64,000 nt of DNA from Variovorax atrisoli 110B. Lineage in GTDB: Bacteria; Pseudomonadota; Gammaproteobacteria; Burkholderiales; Burkholderiaceae_C. Of this stretch, positions 27,580 to 36,629 are shown piece after piece. The stretch lies in assembly GCF_000382045.1 (NCBI RefSeq), contig NZ_KB907463.1, positions 123,878 to 187,877 on the forward strand, in the 5' to 3' direction. Both the position numbers and the translations under genes were made by a program. Below the pieces are notes generated by a model. That model searched no databases. It was not told where the DNA came from and saw only the letters and a program-made list of their open reading frames with translations. How positions within the stretch are numbered: the first letter of the stretch is position 1; each line of letters begins with the position of its first letter.

Positions 27580-28110
27580 TCAGGCCACCAGCGCAACTTT
27601 CATTTGTTCAAGGCGCGCTTTGACGGAGGTGTCGAGCACCTCGTCGCCGACCACCACACGGATGCCGCCGATCAGTTCAGGCTCTTGGCGAACCGTGACC
27701 TGGAGCTTGCGACCGAAGCGCTTCTCGAGCGCGGCAGACACATTGGCCAATGCAGCGTCCTCGATCGGGAAGGCGCTGTAGACCACTGCGTCGGACGAGC
27801 CGCTTTGCGCGTTGGCGAGTGCCCGGAACTGCTTCGCAATTTCCGGCAGCACCGAAAAGCGCCCGTTCTCGAGGAGTGCGGACAGGAAGTTCTGGGCAGG
27901 AGCGGCCAGCGGTGCACCGAATGCACCGGCGACCACGCCGATTACCTGTTCGGCCGTGGCCTTGGGGTTGTCGGCGAACTGCTGGAGCTCCGGATTGGCC
28001 GCGATGGCGGCAATCTTTTCGAGCCAGGCGCTGGTTCCGGCCACGTCGGACGACGATGCCTTGAAGAGCGCCTCGGCGTAGGGGCGTGCGATGGTGGCGA
28101 GTTCTGCCAT
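27580..28110 (-). CDS. atpH: ATP synthase F1 delta subunit
   Basis: 176 residues. N-terminal helical domain (ATIARPYAEALFKAS) and a C-terminal part ending in the conserved IGGIRVVVGDEVLDTSVKARL. It connects F1 to the peripheral stalk. 8 bp after atpF. Confidence 0.97.
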   Translation of the reverse strand: MAELATIARPYAEALFKASSSDVAGTSAWLEKIAAIAANPELQQFADNPKATAEQVIGVVAGAFGAPLAAPAQNFLSALLENGRFSVLPEIAKQFRALANAQSGSSDAVVYSAFPIEDAALANVSAALEKRFGRKLQVTVRQEPELIGGIRVVVGDEVLDTSVKARLEQMKVALVA

Positions 28111-28118
28111 GGCTTCTA

Positions 28119-28589
28119 TCAGAGTTCGGTCTGCAGACGGGCGAGCAAATCGGCGTGAACGCCCGCATTCACTTCCTTGCGCAGGATCTGCTCTGCGCCC
28201 TTGACTGCCAGTGCCGCCACCTGCTCGCGCAGGGCTTCACGGGCCTTCAGTGCCTGCTGTTCGGCTTCAGCGCGTGCGGCTGCAACGATCTTGTTGCCTT
28301 CCTCGGTCGCGCGGGCCTTGGCCTCTTCAACGATGGCCTGGGCGCGACGTTCGGCGTCGGCAAGACGTTGTGCGGACTCGTTGCGGGCCTGGCCCAGCTC
28401 GGCTTCCACGCGCTTGTTGGCGGCGGACAGCTCGGACTTGGCCTTGTCGGCTGCAGCGAGGCCTTCGGCGATCTTCGCAGCGCGTTCGTCAAGCGCCTTC
28501 GCGATCGGCGGCCACACGTACTTCATCGTGAACCCGACCAGGATCAGGAACACGATCATCTGAACGATCAGGGTACCGGTAATGCTCAC
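28119..28589 (-). CDS. atpF: ATP synthase Fo b subunit
   Basis: 156 residues: one N-terminal membrane helix (GTLIVQMIVFLILVGFTMKYVWPPI) and a long charged helix rich in Ala/Glu/Arg that dimerises as the peripheral stalk. Located 82 bp after atpE. Length equals the E. coli subunit. Confidence 0.97.
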   Translation of the reverse strand: MSITGTLIVQMIVFLILVGFTMKYVWPPIAKALDERAAKIAEGLAAADKAKSELSAANKRVEAELGQARNESAQRLADAERRAQAIVEEAKARATEEGNKIVAAARAEAEQQALKAREALREQVAALAVKGAEQILRKEVNAGVHADLLARLQTEL

Positions 28590-28671
28590 TTTTCACCCTC
28601 TCTATGGGATTGAATCGAAGCCATTCGCTAGCAGGGCCAGGGAACGACGACGCAGGTCCGACGAGAAAGAC

Positions 28672-28935
28672 TTACTTCGGCAGGTTGGCGATTTGCGACA
28701 GGAACGGGTTGGCCGTTGCGAACCACAGGGCGATACCGGTGCCGATAATGAACGCGGCGTCGATCAGACCGGCCAGCAGGAACATCTTGGTTTGGAGTTC
28801 ACCCATGAGTTCGGGCTGACGTGCGGCCGACTCGAGGTACTTGCTGCCCATGATGCCGATGCCGATACATGCGCCCACAGCGCCCAGACCGATGATCAGG
28901 CCGGCGGCCAGTGCAACAAAGCTAATAACTTCCAT
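28672..28935 (-). CDS. atpE: ATP synthase Fo c subunit
   Basis: 87 residues, two membrane helices joined by the polar loop ARQPEL. The ion-binding carboxylate is the Asp in LAGLIDAAFIIGTGIALW. The surrounding residues fit a proton-type rather than a sodium-type ring. Confidence 0.98.
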   Translation of the reverse strand: MEVISFVALAAGLIIGLGAVGACIGIGIMGSKYLESAARQPELMGELQTKMFLLAGLIDAAFIIGTGIALWFATANPFLSQIANLPK

Positions 28936-28995
28936 GATGACTCCTAGAGGACTTTGGTTGAAGAGAAAAACAAAAACAAGAACGAAAGCAACTGA

Positions 28996-29865
28996 TCAGT
29001 GGTGATCGTGGGCCTGGCCGATGTAGACCAGCGCCAGCATCATGAACACGAAGGCCTGCAACGTGATGATCAGGATGTGGAAGATGGCCCAGGCCGTGCC
29101 CGCGATGATGTGGCCGATGGCCAGGCCGATGCCGGTGGCCGACAGCGACCAGGCACCGCCCATCAGGGCGATCAGCAGGAAGATCAGTTCGCCGGCGTAC
29201 ATGTTGCCGAACAGCCGCATGCCGTGCGAGACGGTCTTGGCGACGAACTCGATCAGCTGCATGGCGAAGTTGAAGGGGTACAGCGCCCAGTGGTTGCCGA
29301 AGGGTGCGGTGAACAGCTCGTGCACCCAGCCGCCCAGGCCCTTGATCTTGACGTTGTAGTAGAGGCAGACCAGCAGCACGGCGACCGACATGCCCATCGT
29401 CACCGAGAGGTCGGCGGTGGGCACGACGCGCAGGTAGGCGTGGTGCGGGTCTTCACCGGCGAGATGGAAGATCTTGGCCCAGATCGCCGGGAACAAATCG
29501 ACCGGGAACAGGTCCATTGCGTTCAGCAGGAAAATCCACACGAAGATCGTGAGCGCCAGCGGGGCCACGAACTTGCGGCTGGTGGCGTTGTGGACGATGC
29601 CCTTGGCCTGCTGGTCGACCATTTCGACGAGCAGTTCGACAGCCGCTTGAAAACGGCCAGGAACACCCGAAGTGGCCTTGCGGGCAGCCAGCCAGAGCAG
29701 CCAGCAACCCAGGATGCCGAGCGTGATCGAGAAGAAGAGAGAGTCGAAGTTGAAAACCGAGAAGTCGGCCACACCTCCAGGCTTGGAGCTTTGCAGGTGC
29801 GTCAAATGGTGAATGATGTATTCACCAGCGGTCTGACCATGTTCCGCAGCGTTTTCAGCAGCCAT
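28996..29865 (-). CDS. atpB: ATP synthase Fo a subunit
   Basis: 289 residues with five or six membrane helices. The essential arginine is in SHGMRLFGNMYAGELIFLL, and ALYPFNFAMQLIEFV is conserved. It forms the proton half-channels. 4 bp after atpI and 60 bp before atpE. Confidence 0.98.
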   Translation of the reverse strand: MAAENAAEHGQTAGEYIIHHLTHLQSSKPGGVADFSVFNFDSLFFSITLGILGCWLLWLAARKATSGVPGRFQAAVELLVEMVDQQAKGIVHNATSRKFVAPLALTIFVWIFLLNAMDLFPVDLFPAIWAKIFHLAGEDPHHAYLRVVPTADLSVTMGMSVAVLLVCLYYNVKIKGLGGWVHELFTAPFGNHWALYPFNFAMQLIEFVAKTVSHGMRLFGNMYAGELIFLLIALMGGAWSLSATGIGLAIGHIIAGTAWAIFHILIITLQAFVFMMLALVYIGQAHDHH

Positions 29866-29869
29866 TCGG

Positions 29870-30355
29870 TTACTCGTCTCTCAGTTTCCGGCGCCGGGGC
29901 GAGAACATCACCGCCAACCAGGCCGCCTTCATTGTCACCACCAGGCCGACCAGCATTGCTGGCCAGCTCAGCGCCGTAATCAGCCTCGGCGCGGCGATCA
30001 GCATCGCCACGGACAAGGCCATCTTGACCATTTCCCACAGGAAGAATCCGAACACCGCAGCGCCCGGATTCAGGGAGGAAAACCGGCCGGTCAGCCCCCG
30101 CGCGAAAACCGCCGACGGGACAACCACCGCGATCGCGCCGTAAGCGGCGGACCACCCCAGATTTTGCCTCCCCGTCAGTCCCCAGGCAGCCAGAGCCACC
30201 ACCAGACCGACAACCAACTGACCCGCGATCACCCGCCACGGGGAGATCGATGGGTTCTTTGCTCGCAGCTCACGCGCCTCGTCGGCGGTCAGCGGCTTGA
30301 ATTCTGCGTCGAGTCCTTCAGGGGCCTCCGAGTCATGACGGGCGATTGTTTTCAT
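29870..30355 (-). CDS. atpI: ATP synthase-associated protein I
   Basis: 161 residues. About 40 hydrophilic N-terminal residues, then four membrane segments (VIAGQLVVGLVVALAAWGL; AAYGAIAVVVPSAVFARGL; GFFLWEMVKMALSVAML; MLVGLVVTMKAAWLAVM). The position at the head of the atp operon, 4 bp before atpB, and the YGAIAVVVPSA/EMVKM motifs identify AtpI, which assists c-ring assembly. Confidence 0.92.
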   Translation of the reverse strand: MKTIARHDSEAPEGLDAEFKPLTADEARELRAKNPSISPWRVIAGQLVVGLVVALAAWGLTGRQNLGWSAAYGAIAVVVPSAVFARGLTGRFSSLNPGAAVFGFFLWEMVKMALSVAMLIAAPRLITALSWPAMLVGLVVTMKAAWLAVMFSPRRRKLRDE

Positions 30356-30402
30356 TTCGAATGAAGCCCGGATGACGACCCAGAATTTCTACAAAGCCAT
30401 TG

Positions 30403-30429
30403 ATTATAAGTAAAAACCCAGCCTGTCCC
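30403..30429 (-). promoter_or_regulatory. Probable promoter of the atp operon
   Basis: On the minus strand a perfect TATAAT (30403-30408) lies about 48 bp upstream of atpI. The best upstream hexamer is GGGACA at 30424-30429, with a short 15-bp spacer, so the -35 is weak. Confidence 0.5.
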
Positions 30430-30512
30430 GCCACCTGTGGTGTCGCACACGCAAAACGGCGCCGCATTCCCTGACCGGAGCCCGACGTGGCGTGCGCAAC
30501 CATAATTCCGGC

Positions 30513-31421
30513 ATGCACCCTATCACCGACGCCCTCCCCGCCACGCTTTGTTACCTCGATGGCGAATACACCGCACTGCGCGACGCGAAGATCAGCGTCC
30601 TCGACCGCGGCTTCATTTTCGGCGACGGTGTGTACGAATACGTCCCCGTCTACCTCGGACAGCCCTTCTGTTTCGAGGAGCACATGGCCCGCCTCGACCG
30701 CTCCCTCGCCGAGCTTCAGATCGAGAACCCGCTGTCGCTCGCACAGTGGCGCGAGATCGTGATGCGCCTGGTGGCACCCGCTGGCGAGGCGCCGCAGTCG
30801 GTGTACTTCCAGGTGACGCGCGGCGTGGCACCGCGTGACCATGCGATGGTTCGTGGCCTGCGCCCCACGGTGTTCGTGATGGTGAACCCGCTGCCACCCA
30901 TCTCCGACGCCGTCCGCGCCAAGGGCGTGGCCTGCGTCACCGCGGCCGACTTCCGCTGGCAGAAGGCGCACATCAAGAGCACCAGCCTGCTGGGCGCCGT
31001 GCTCGCGCGTCAGATCAGCGTGGAGGCCGGCGCAGCCGAAACCATCATGTTCCGCGACGGCTGGCTCAGCGAGGCTTCGTCGAGCAACGTGTGGATCGTG
31101 AAGGACGGCAAGCTGATGGGCCCGCCCAAGAACAACCTCGTGCTCACCGGCATCCGCTACGGCCTCTTCGAGCGCATGAGCAGGACGCTCGGCATTCCGT
31201 TCGAGCTGCGCCCCATCTCGCGCGAGGAAGTGTTCGCCGCCGACGAAGTGCTGATCTCCTCGGCCAGCAAGGAGCTGCTGCCGGTCGTCACGCTCGACGG
31301 CAGGCCTATTGGCAATGGCCGCCCCGGCCCCATCTACGAGAGCTTGTACCAGGCCTACCAGGAGGCCAAGGTACACAACGCGCGCAAGCAGCAAGAGCAG
31401 AAACACGGAGCCCCGGCATGA
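30513..31421 (+). CDS. D-amino acid aminotransferase / branched-chain aminotransferase-like PLP enzyme
   Basis: 302 residues, PLP fold type IV. LDRGFIFGDGVYEYVPV, the PLP lysine in FRWQKAHIKSTSLLGAV (Lys155), ETIMFRDGWLSEASSSNVWIV and KNNLVLTGI are present. The sequence around the lysine favours D-amino acid aminotransferase, which makes D-glutamate and related D-amino acids for peptidoglycan. ATG 30513 has no clear ribosome-binding site. Its stop overlaps the DUF493 start, and lipB-lipA follow, a common betaproteobacterial arrangement. Confidence 0.88.
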   Translation: MHPITDALPATLCYLDGEYTALRDAKISVLDRGFIFGDGVYEYVPVYLGQPFCFEEHMARLDRSLAELQIENPLSLAQWREIVMRLVAPAGEAPQSVYFQVTRGVAPRDHAMVRGLRPTVFVMVNPLPPISDAVRAKGVACVTAADFRWQKAHIKSTSLLGAVLARQISVEAGAAETIMFRDGWLSEASSSNVWIVKDGKLMGPPKNNLVLTGIRYGLFERMSRTLGIPFELRPISREEVFAADEVLISSASKELLPVVTLDGRPIGNGRPGPIYESLYQAYQEAKVHNARKQQEQKHGAPA

Positions 31422-31729
31422 CCGACAGCAACACCCCCGCCACCGAAACCACCTCGATCCCCGATCCGCGCAAGGAATCGCTGATCGAGTACCCCTCGCA
31501 GTTCCCGATCAAGGTGATGGGCGCCAAGGTCGACGGGTTCGTGCACGCCGTCACGCAGATCGCCGAACGCTTCGACCCGACCTTCGACGCCACCACCGTC
31601 GAGCTGCGCGACAGCAAGGCCGGCAACTACCTCGGCGTGACCATCACCGTCACGGCCACCAGCCGCGAGCAACTCGACGACCTGTATCGCGCGCTGTCCT
31701 CGCACCCGATGGTCAAGGTCGTGCTTTGA
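31418..31729 (+). CDS. DUF493 (YbeD-like) protein
   Basis: 103 residues, starting in an ATGA overlap with the aminotransferase gene. Family segments are SLIEYPSQFPIKVMG, FDPTFDATTVELRDSKAGNYLGVTITV and a final YRALSSHPMVKVVL. The E. coli homologue ybeD lies just upstream of lipB, as here. It has an ACT/ferredoxin-like fold and no proven function. Confidence 0.9.
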   Translation: MTDSNTPATETTSIPDPRKESLIEYPSQFPIKVMGAKVDGFVHAVTQIAERFDPTFDATTVELRDSKAGNYLGVTITVTATSREQLDDLYRALSSHPMVKVVL

Positions 31730-31760
31730 GCTGCAAGCCGTTCGCGCGGCAGGCCACGCA

Positions 31761-32462
31761 ATGACAGACACAGCCGCCATCTCCGTTCCGGCCGTCGAGC
31801 CGGTCGCGCTGGGCCGCGTCGACTACGCCGACACCTTCGCGGCGATGAAGCAGTTCACGCTCGAGCGCATGCCCGAGACGCCCGATGCGCTATGGATTTG
31901 CGAGCACGATCCGGTCTTCACGCAAGGCATCGCGGGCAAGCAGGACCACATCCTGAACCCCGGCGCCATCCCCGTCGTGCAGACCGACCGGGGCGGCCAG
32001 GTCACCTTCCACGGCCCCGGCCAAGTGGTGGCCTATCCGCTGATCGACCTGCGGCGCGCGGGCTACTTCGTCAAGGAGTACGTCTACCGCATCGAGGAAT
32101 CGGTGCTGCGCACGCTGGCGCACTTCGGCGTCACGGGCCACCGCGTGGCGGGCGCGCCGGGCATCTACGTGCGGCTGGACGACCCGTTCTCGCACGCGGC
32201 GCTGACCGGCCCCATGCCCGCGGCGGACCCGTTCCGCGGGCTCGGCAAGATCGCGGCGCTGGGTATCAAGGTGAGCCGGCACGCCACCTATCACGGTGTG
32301 GCGCTCAACGTGCGGATGGACCTCGAACCCTTCTCGCGCATCAACCCTTGCGGCTACGCGGGGCTGCAGACGGTCGATCTTTCTACAATCGGCATCCAAA
32401 CCACATGGGAAGAAGCCGCCTCGGTGCTGGGCCAGAAGCTCTGCACCTTCCTGGCGCCTTGA
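31761..32462 (+). CDS. lipB: Lipoyl(octanoyl) transferase
   Basis: 233 residues. TDRGGQVTFHGPGQVVAYPLIDL, GLGKIAALGIKVSRHATYHG (catalytic Lys) and INPCGYAGL (catalytic Cys) are the LipB signatures. It moves octanoyl groups from acyl carrier protein to lipoyl domains of dehydrogenase complexes, and the product is sulfurated by LipA encoded next. Confidence 0.97.
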   Translation: MTDTAAISVPAVEPVALGRVDYADTFAAMKQFTLERMPETPDALWICEHDPVFTQGIAGKQDHILNPGAIPVVQTDRGGQVTFHGPGQVVAYPLIDLRRAGYFVKEYVYRIEESVLRTLAHFGVTGHRVAGAPGIYVRLDDPFSHAALTGPMPAADPFRGLGKIAALGIKVSRHATYHGVALNVRMDLEPFSRINPCGYAGLQTVDLSTIGIQTTWEEAASVLGQKLCTFLAP

Positions 32463-32469
32463 CACACCA

Positions 32470-33489
32470 ATGAGCACCACCGAAGTCGTCCCCGCACCCG
32501 TAGTGAGAGAGGCCCAGAGCGCCGAAACCTACAACCCCCTGGCCAAGCAGAAGGCAGCGGCCAAGCTGTCACGCATTCCCGTCAAGGTGGTGCAAAGCGG
32601 CGAAGTGCTCAAGAAGCCCGACTGGATCCGCGTCAAGGCCGGCAGCCCCACCACCCGTTTCTACGAGATCAAGCAGATCCTGCGCGAGAGCAACCTGCAC
32701 ACCGTCTGCGAAGAGGCCTCCTGCCCCAACATCGGCGAATGCTTCGGCAAGGGCACGGCCACCTTCATGATCATGGGCGACAAGTGCACGCGCCGCTGCC
32801 CGTTCTGCGACGTGGGCCACGGCCGCCCCGATCCGCTCGACAAGGACGAGCCGATCAACCTCGCGAAGACCATCGCCAAGCTGCGCCTGAAGTACGTGGT
32901 GATCACCAGCGTCGACCGCGACGACCTGCGCGACGGCGGCAGCCAGCACTTCGTCGACTGCATCAGGAACATCCGCGAGCTCTCGCCCACCACGCAGATC
33001 GAGATCCTCGTGCCCGACTTCCGCGGCCGCGACGACCGCGCCCTCGAGATCCTCAAGGCCGCGCCGCCGGACGTGATGAACCACAACCTGGAAACCGCGC
33101 CGCGCCTCTACAAGGAAGCGCGCCCCGGCAGCGACTACCAGTTCAGCCTGAACCTGCTCAAGAAGTTCAAGGCGCTGCACCCCAGCGTGCCGACCAAGAG
33201 CGGCATCATGGTCGGCCTGGGCGAGACTGACGAAGAAATCCTGCAGGTCATGCGCGACATGCGCGCCCACGACATCGACATGCTGACCATCGGCCAGTAC
33301 CTGTCGCCGTCGGGCTCGCACCTGCCGGTGCGCCGCTACGTGCACCCCGACACCTTCAAGATGTTCGAGGAAGAAGCCTACAAGATGGGCTTCAGCCATG
33401 CGGCGGTGGGTGCGATGGTGCGGTCGAGCTATCACGCGGACCAGCAGGCAGGACACGTTCTGGCCGGCGGCGCGCCGGCGCTCGATTGA
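32470..33489 (+). CDS. lipA: Lipoyl synthase (radical SAM)
   Basis: 339 residues. Auxiliary cluster CEEASCPNIGEC, radical-SAM cluster CTRRCPFC, and the C-terminal RSSYHADQQA serine ligand segment are all present. It inserts two sulfurs into octanoyl-lipoyl domains. ATG 32470 lies 8 bp after lipB. Its stop overlaps a TTG that opens the following glycosyltransferase frame. Confidence 0.98.
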   Translation: MSTTEVVPAPVVREAQSAETYNPLAKQKAAAKLSRIPVKVVQSGEVLKKPDWIRVKAGSPTTRFYEIKQILRESNLHTVCEEASCPNIGECFGKGTATFMIMGDKCTRRCPFCDVGHGRPDPLDKDEPINLAKTIAKLRLKYVVITSVDRDDLRDGGSQHFVDCIRNIRELSPTTQIEILVPDFRGRDDRALEILKAAPPDVMNHNLETAPRLYKEARPGSDYQFSLNLLKKFKALHPSVPTKSGIMVGLGETDEEILQVMRDMRAHDIDMLTIGQYLSPSGSHLPVRRYVHPDTFKMFEEEAYKMGFSHAAVGAMVRSSYHADQQAGHVLAGGAPALD

Positions 33490-34886
33490 CCCTTCCGGAG
33501 GCCGTCTCCAACCCGGACTCCACGAAGTCCGGCAAGCCCCTGCACATCCTGCTGGCGATGTGCTACCTGCTGCACCGCACGGGCGCGGAGATGTTCACGC
33601 GCGACCTGGCGATGTGGCTGCGCCGCCGCGGGCACGCCGTCACGATCTTCGCGACGGCTTTCGGCGACATGGCGAACGAACTGCGCTTCGCCTCCATCGC
33701 CTGCGTCACGGACCTGGCCGACATGGCAACGCGGCCGGATGCGATCGTCGGCAGCACGCACCAGGAGACGGTGCGTGCCTTGATGCACTTCCACGACGTA
33801 CCGGTCATCACGATCTGCCACGACCGTAGCGACGATCATGGGCGACCCGCGCAGTTCGCGCAGGTCGCGCGCCATGTGGCGGTCGACGAGAACTGTGCGG
33901 AGCGGCTGGTGCACGAATTCGGCATCGCGCGCGAACGCATCGAGCTGATACAGAACGGCGTCGACCTTGCGCGCTTTCCCAGGCGAGGTGAACTGCCCAC
34001 CAAACCCCGGACGGCGCTGGTCTTCAGCAACTATGCCTCGCACGACTCGCAGCTGGAGGAAATCCGCGCCGCCTGCGTGCAGCGCGGCCTCTCGCTGGAC
34101 GTGATCGGCAGCGGCACGGGCAATCACCTGCCCGATCCGGCCGAGGCGCTCGGACGCTACGACATCGTCTTCGGCAAGGGCCGCTGCGCGACCGAGGCGC
34201 TGTGCACCGGCAATGCGGTGGTAGTTCTCGACCCGGTCTGGGGCATGGGAGAAATGGTGACGGCGGCGAACGTTGCCCATTCACGCCGCTGGAATTTCGG
34301 CCGGGCATTGCTCGTGCGGCCCATCACGCGCGAAACCGTGGGCGCCGAACTCGACCGTTACGACTCGCAGGACGCAGCCCATGCCGCGAGCTGGATGCGT
34401 GCCACGGGCGGGCTGGATGTCACGCTCGGTGCACTCGAAGACTGCGTGCGGAGCGCGGTGCTGCAGCACCCTGTGATCGAAGTGCCCGCGGGCCAGCGGA
34501 CGGAGGAGGCTTCGCGCTACGTGGCGGACTGGATCCGCCGCGGGTATCCGTCGGCAGCGCATGTGAACATCGCGTCGCTGCATCAGCATGTTGCGGGGCT
34601 GCAGCAGTCCTTCAACGAACATCAACACATGTACCAGGCGCGGATCGAACAGCTTGAAGCTCAAGCCATGCGACAGCAGGCCGAGACCCGGCTGCAGATA
34701 GAGCAGGCGCGCGCCGACGCGGACGCGCGCATCTCGGAAGCCGAGCACAAGACCCATCAGGCACGCGCCGAACTCGCGCAACTCCAGGCGCAGCTGCGCG
34801 AGGTCTACGCCAGCCGTTCATGGCGCGTGACGAAGCCGCTGCGCCGGATATCGACCCTCGTGCAATCCAACGCCCCTCGCTCATGA
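33486..34886 (+). CDS. Glycosyltransferase-like protein with C-terminal coiled coil
   Basis: About 466 residues if it starts at TTG 33486, which overlaps the lipA stop (TTGA); the next in-frame start, ATG 33558, would cut into the first strand (LHILLAMCYLLHRTGAEMFTRDLA). A GT-B-like fold follows (VRALMHFHDVPVITICHDRS, IQNGVDLARF, GKGRCATEALCTGNAVVV). After residue 380 there is a Gln/Glu/Ala-rich coiled coil ending in YASRSWRVTKPLRR, a tail often seen on polysaccharide glycosyltransferases. It probably adds sugar to a surface glycan. First gene of a coupled set ending at 37765. Confidence 0.75.
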   Translation: MTLPEAVSNPDSTKSGKPLHILLAMCYLLHRTGAEMFTRDLAMWLRRRGHAVTIFATAFGDMANELRFASIACVTDLADMATRPDAIVGSTHQETVRALMHFHDVPVITICHDRSDDHGRPAQFAQVARHVAVDENCAERLVHEFGIARERIELIQNGVDLARFPRRGELPTKPRTALVFSNYASHDSQLEEIRAACVQRGLSLDVIGSGTGNHLPDPAEALGRYDIVFGKGRCATEALCTGNAVVVLDPVWGMGEMVTAANVAHSRRWNFGRALLVRPITRETVGAELDRYDSQDAAHAASWMRATGGLDVTLGALEDCVRSAVLQHPVIEVPAGQRTEEASRYVADWIRRGYPSAAHVNIASLHQHVAGLQQSFNEHQHMYQARIEQLEAQAMRQQAETRLQIEQARADADARISEAEHKTHQARAELAQLQAQLREVYASRSWRVTKPLRRISTLVQSNAPRS

Positions 34887-35659
34887 AATCGCTGGTGATC
34901 GCCGCACATTCTGGCCACGAGCTGCTGCTGTGGAAGTGGCTGCGCAACGAACGGCCCGACTTCGTGGTGCTGACCAATGGCGCCGGGTCCTCCGGCGTTC
35001 CGCGGCTCGAACCCACGGTGGACAACCTCGCGCGCGCAGGTGCCAACTGGATACCCGGCGTCGTGCAGCCTGTTGCGGATGCCGACATCTACCGCTCGCT
35101 GCTCGAAGGCGACACCGGCCTTTTCGCACGATGGGTCGAAGCGTTGACCACGCACGTCGTCGATCAAGGCATCGAATGCATCGTTGCCGACGAGGCCGAG
35201 GACTACAACCCGTCGCACGACTTGTGCCGCCTGCTGGCCAACCAGGTCGCCGCGCGCGCAACGGCGCGCGGCCGGACGGTGACCTCGTTCGGCTACCCCA
35301 CGGTGGGGCATCCGAGTCCGCCGGCACGCCTTGATTGCGAGCGCCACGTCGTGGTCGAGCTCGACGAACGCGAGCTGCAGGCCAAGCTCGATGACATGCA
35401 CGGCTACGCGCGCAGCTTCGGCGGCCAGCTCGAAAAGGAGCTGGCCGGCTTCATCGCCGAGTTCGGCGCCCGGGCCTATGGCCGCGAATGCCTGTTCGCC
35501 GCCCAGCCCACGCGCTACGAGCAATCGCAGCCGCCCGCGACCAAGCCGGCCTTCGAGATCTTCGGCGAGGAGCGCGTGGCTGCGGGCGTCTACAAGCACG
35601 TGATCCGGGGCACCCACCTGCAGGCCGTGGCAGACAGGCTGCGCGGCCTGGTGCACTGA
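34883..35659 (+). CDS. PIG-L (LmbE)-like protein with altered metal motif
   Basis: 258 residues, start in an ATGA overlap. The N-terminus (SLVIAAHSGHELLLWKWL) matches the position of the family's AHPDDE motif but reads AHSGHE. A second element (EDYNPSHDLCRLLA, His112) corresponds to the HPDH region. PIG-L enzymes are zinc-dependent N-deacetylases of GlcNAc-type sugars. With a Ser-Gly-His replacing Pro-Asp-Asp, activity or metal geometry may differ. Context (glycosyltransferase, sugar dehydrogenase, aminotransferase) supports a glycan-modifying role. Confidence 0.6.
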   Translation: MKSLVIAAHSGHELLLWKWLRNERPDFVVLTNGAGSSGVPRLEPTVDNLARAGANWIPGVVQPVADADIYRSLLEGDTGLFARWVEALTTHVVDQGIECIVADEAEDYNPSHDLCRLLANQVAARATARGRTVTSFGYPTVGHPSPPARLDCERHVVVELDERELQAKLDDMHGYARSFGGQLEKELAGFIAEFGARAYGRECLFAAQPTRYEQSQPPATKPAFEIFGEERVAAGVYKHVIRGTHLQAVADRLRGLVH

Positions 35660-35684
35660 CACGACAGTCCCTGCCGACGCCTCG

Positions 35685-36629
35685 ATGACCTTCACCACGC
35701 TTGCCAGCGACGACAGCGTCGCAGCCATTGCCACCGATGCGGCGGGCGCGCTCGACGACGCCGCACTGTCCCACGCAGTGATCGGCCTCGGCCGCTTCGG
35801 CTGCGTGCACGCGCGGAAGCTGCTGGCGCTCGACGGATTCCGGTTGGCCGCGCTGGTGGACTGCTCGGCGTCGGCCCGAGTTGCCGACGAACTTGCCAAG
35901 CTGCCGCTGATGTCCGGGCTTGAGGAACTGCCGCCAGGCATCGAATCGGCCACCATCGCCGCCAACGACGAGGCGCATGCCGGTCTCGCGCTTGCACTGA
36001 TGCGCAGGGGCTGTCACGTCCTCGTCGAAAAGCCGCTTTGCGTGGACCGGCGCGACGGCCTGCTGATGATCCAGTCCGCACATCAATGCGGCGTCACGCT
36101 GGCCACCGGCCACATCGAGCGGTTCAACCCGGTGTTCGACGCCGCGATGCTCGGTCGGCTGCGAAATGCGATGACGAGCCACCGCCAGGGCTCGGTCCCG
36201 TTCATGCGATTCAGCCGCTGTTCGACCCGCGTCGCTTCGGCCAAGGAGAGCGTGCTCGACCTGATGGTGCACGACCTGGACCTGTTCGCCTGGCTTTGCG
36301 CCGTTCCATCCGAGGCGCCACTGGAAGTGCTCGAGCGGCACGTCGGCGGGCAGAGCGTGCGCGCTCGCGTTCGGCTGGGGACGCTGATTGCCGAGTTCGA
36401 AAGCGGGTACGGCGGCTCGGCGAGCGCCCGACTGCAGTTTTTCGAAGGAGGCCGGGAGCATCAGCTCGACCTGCGCGACGACGCGCGTGCTCAAGGGCAT
36501 GCCGACGACGCGCTGGCGCGCCAGTACCGGGCCTTCAGGCAAGCCATCCTGGGCCGACCCAGCCGCATTGCCTCAGGCGCCGACGGTCTCGCGGCAGTGA
36601 CGCGGGCCTGCCAGGTGCTGCGGGCATGA
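35685..36629 (+). CDS. Gfo/Idh/MocA-family dehydrogenase, nucleotide-sugar type
   Basis: 314 residues. Rossmann start (HAVIGLGRFGCVHARKLLAL), EKPLCVD with the catalytic Lys, GHIERFNPVF and DLMVHDLDLFAWL. The last two are typical of WlbA/WbpB-like UDP-sugar dehydrogenases that create a 3-keto sugar for transamination. The aminotransferase encoded next (4-nt overlap) would use such a keto sugar. About 20 non-conserved residues precede the Rossmann strand. Confidence 0.82.
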   Translation: MTFTTLASDDSVAAIATDAAGALDDAALSHAVIGLGRFGCVHARKLLALDGFRLAALVDCSASARVADELAKLPLMSGLEELPPGIESATIAANDEAHAGLALALMRRGCHVLVEKPLCVDRRDGLLMIQSAHQCGVTLATGHIERFNPVFDAAMLGRLRNAMTSHRQGSVPFMRFSRCSTRVASAKESVLDLMVHDLDLFAWLCAVPSEAPLEVLERHVGGQSVRARVRLGTLIAEFESGYGGSASARLQFFEGGREHQLDLRDDARAQGHADDALARQYRAFRQAILGRPSRIASGADGLAAVTRACQVLRA

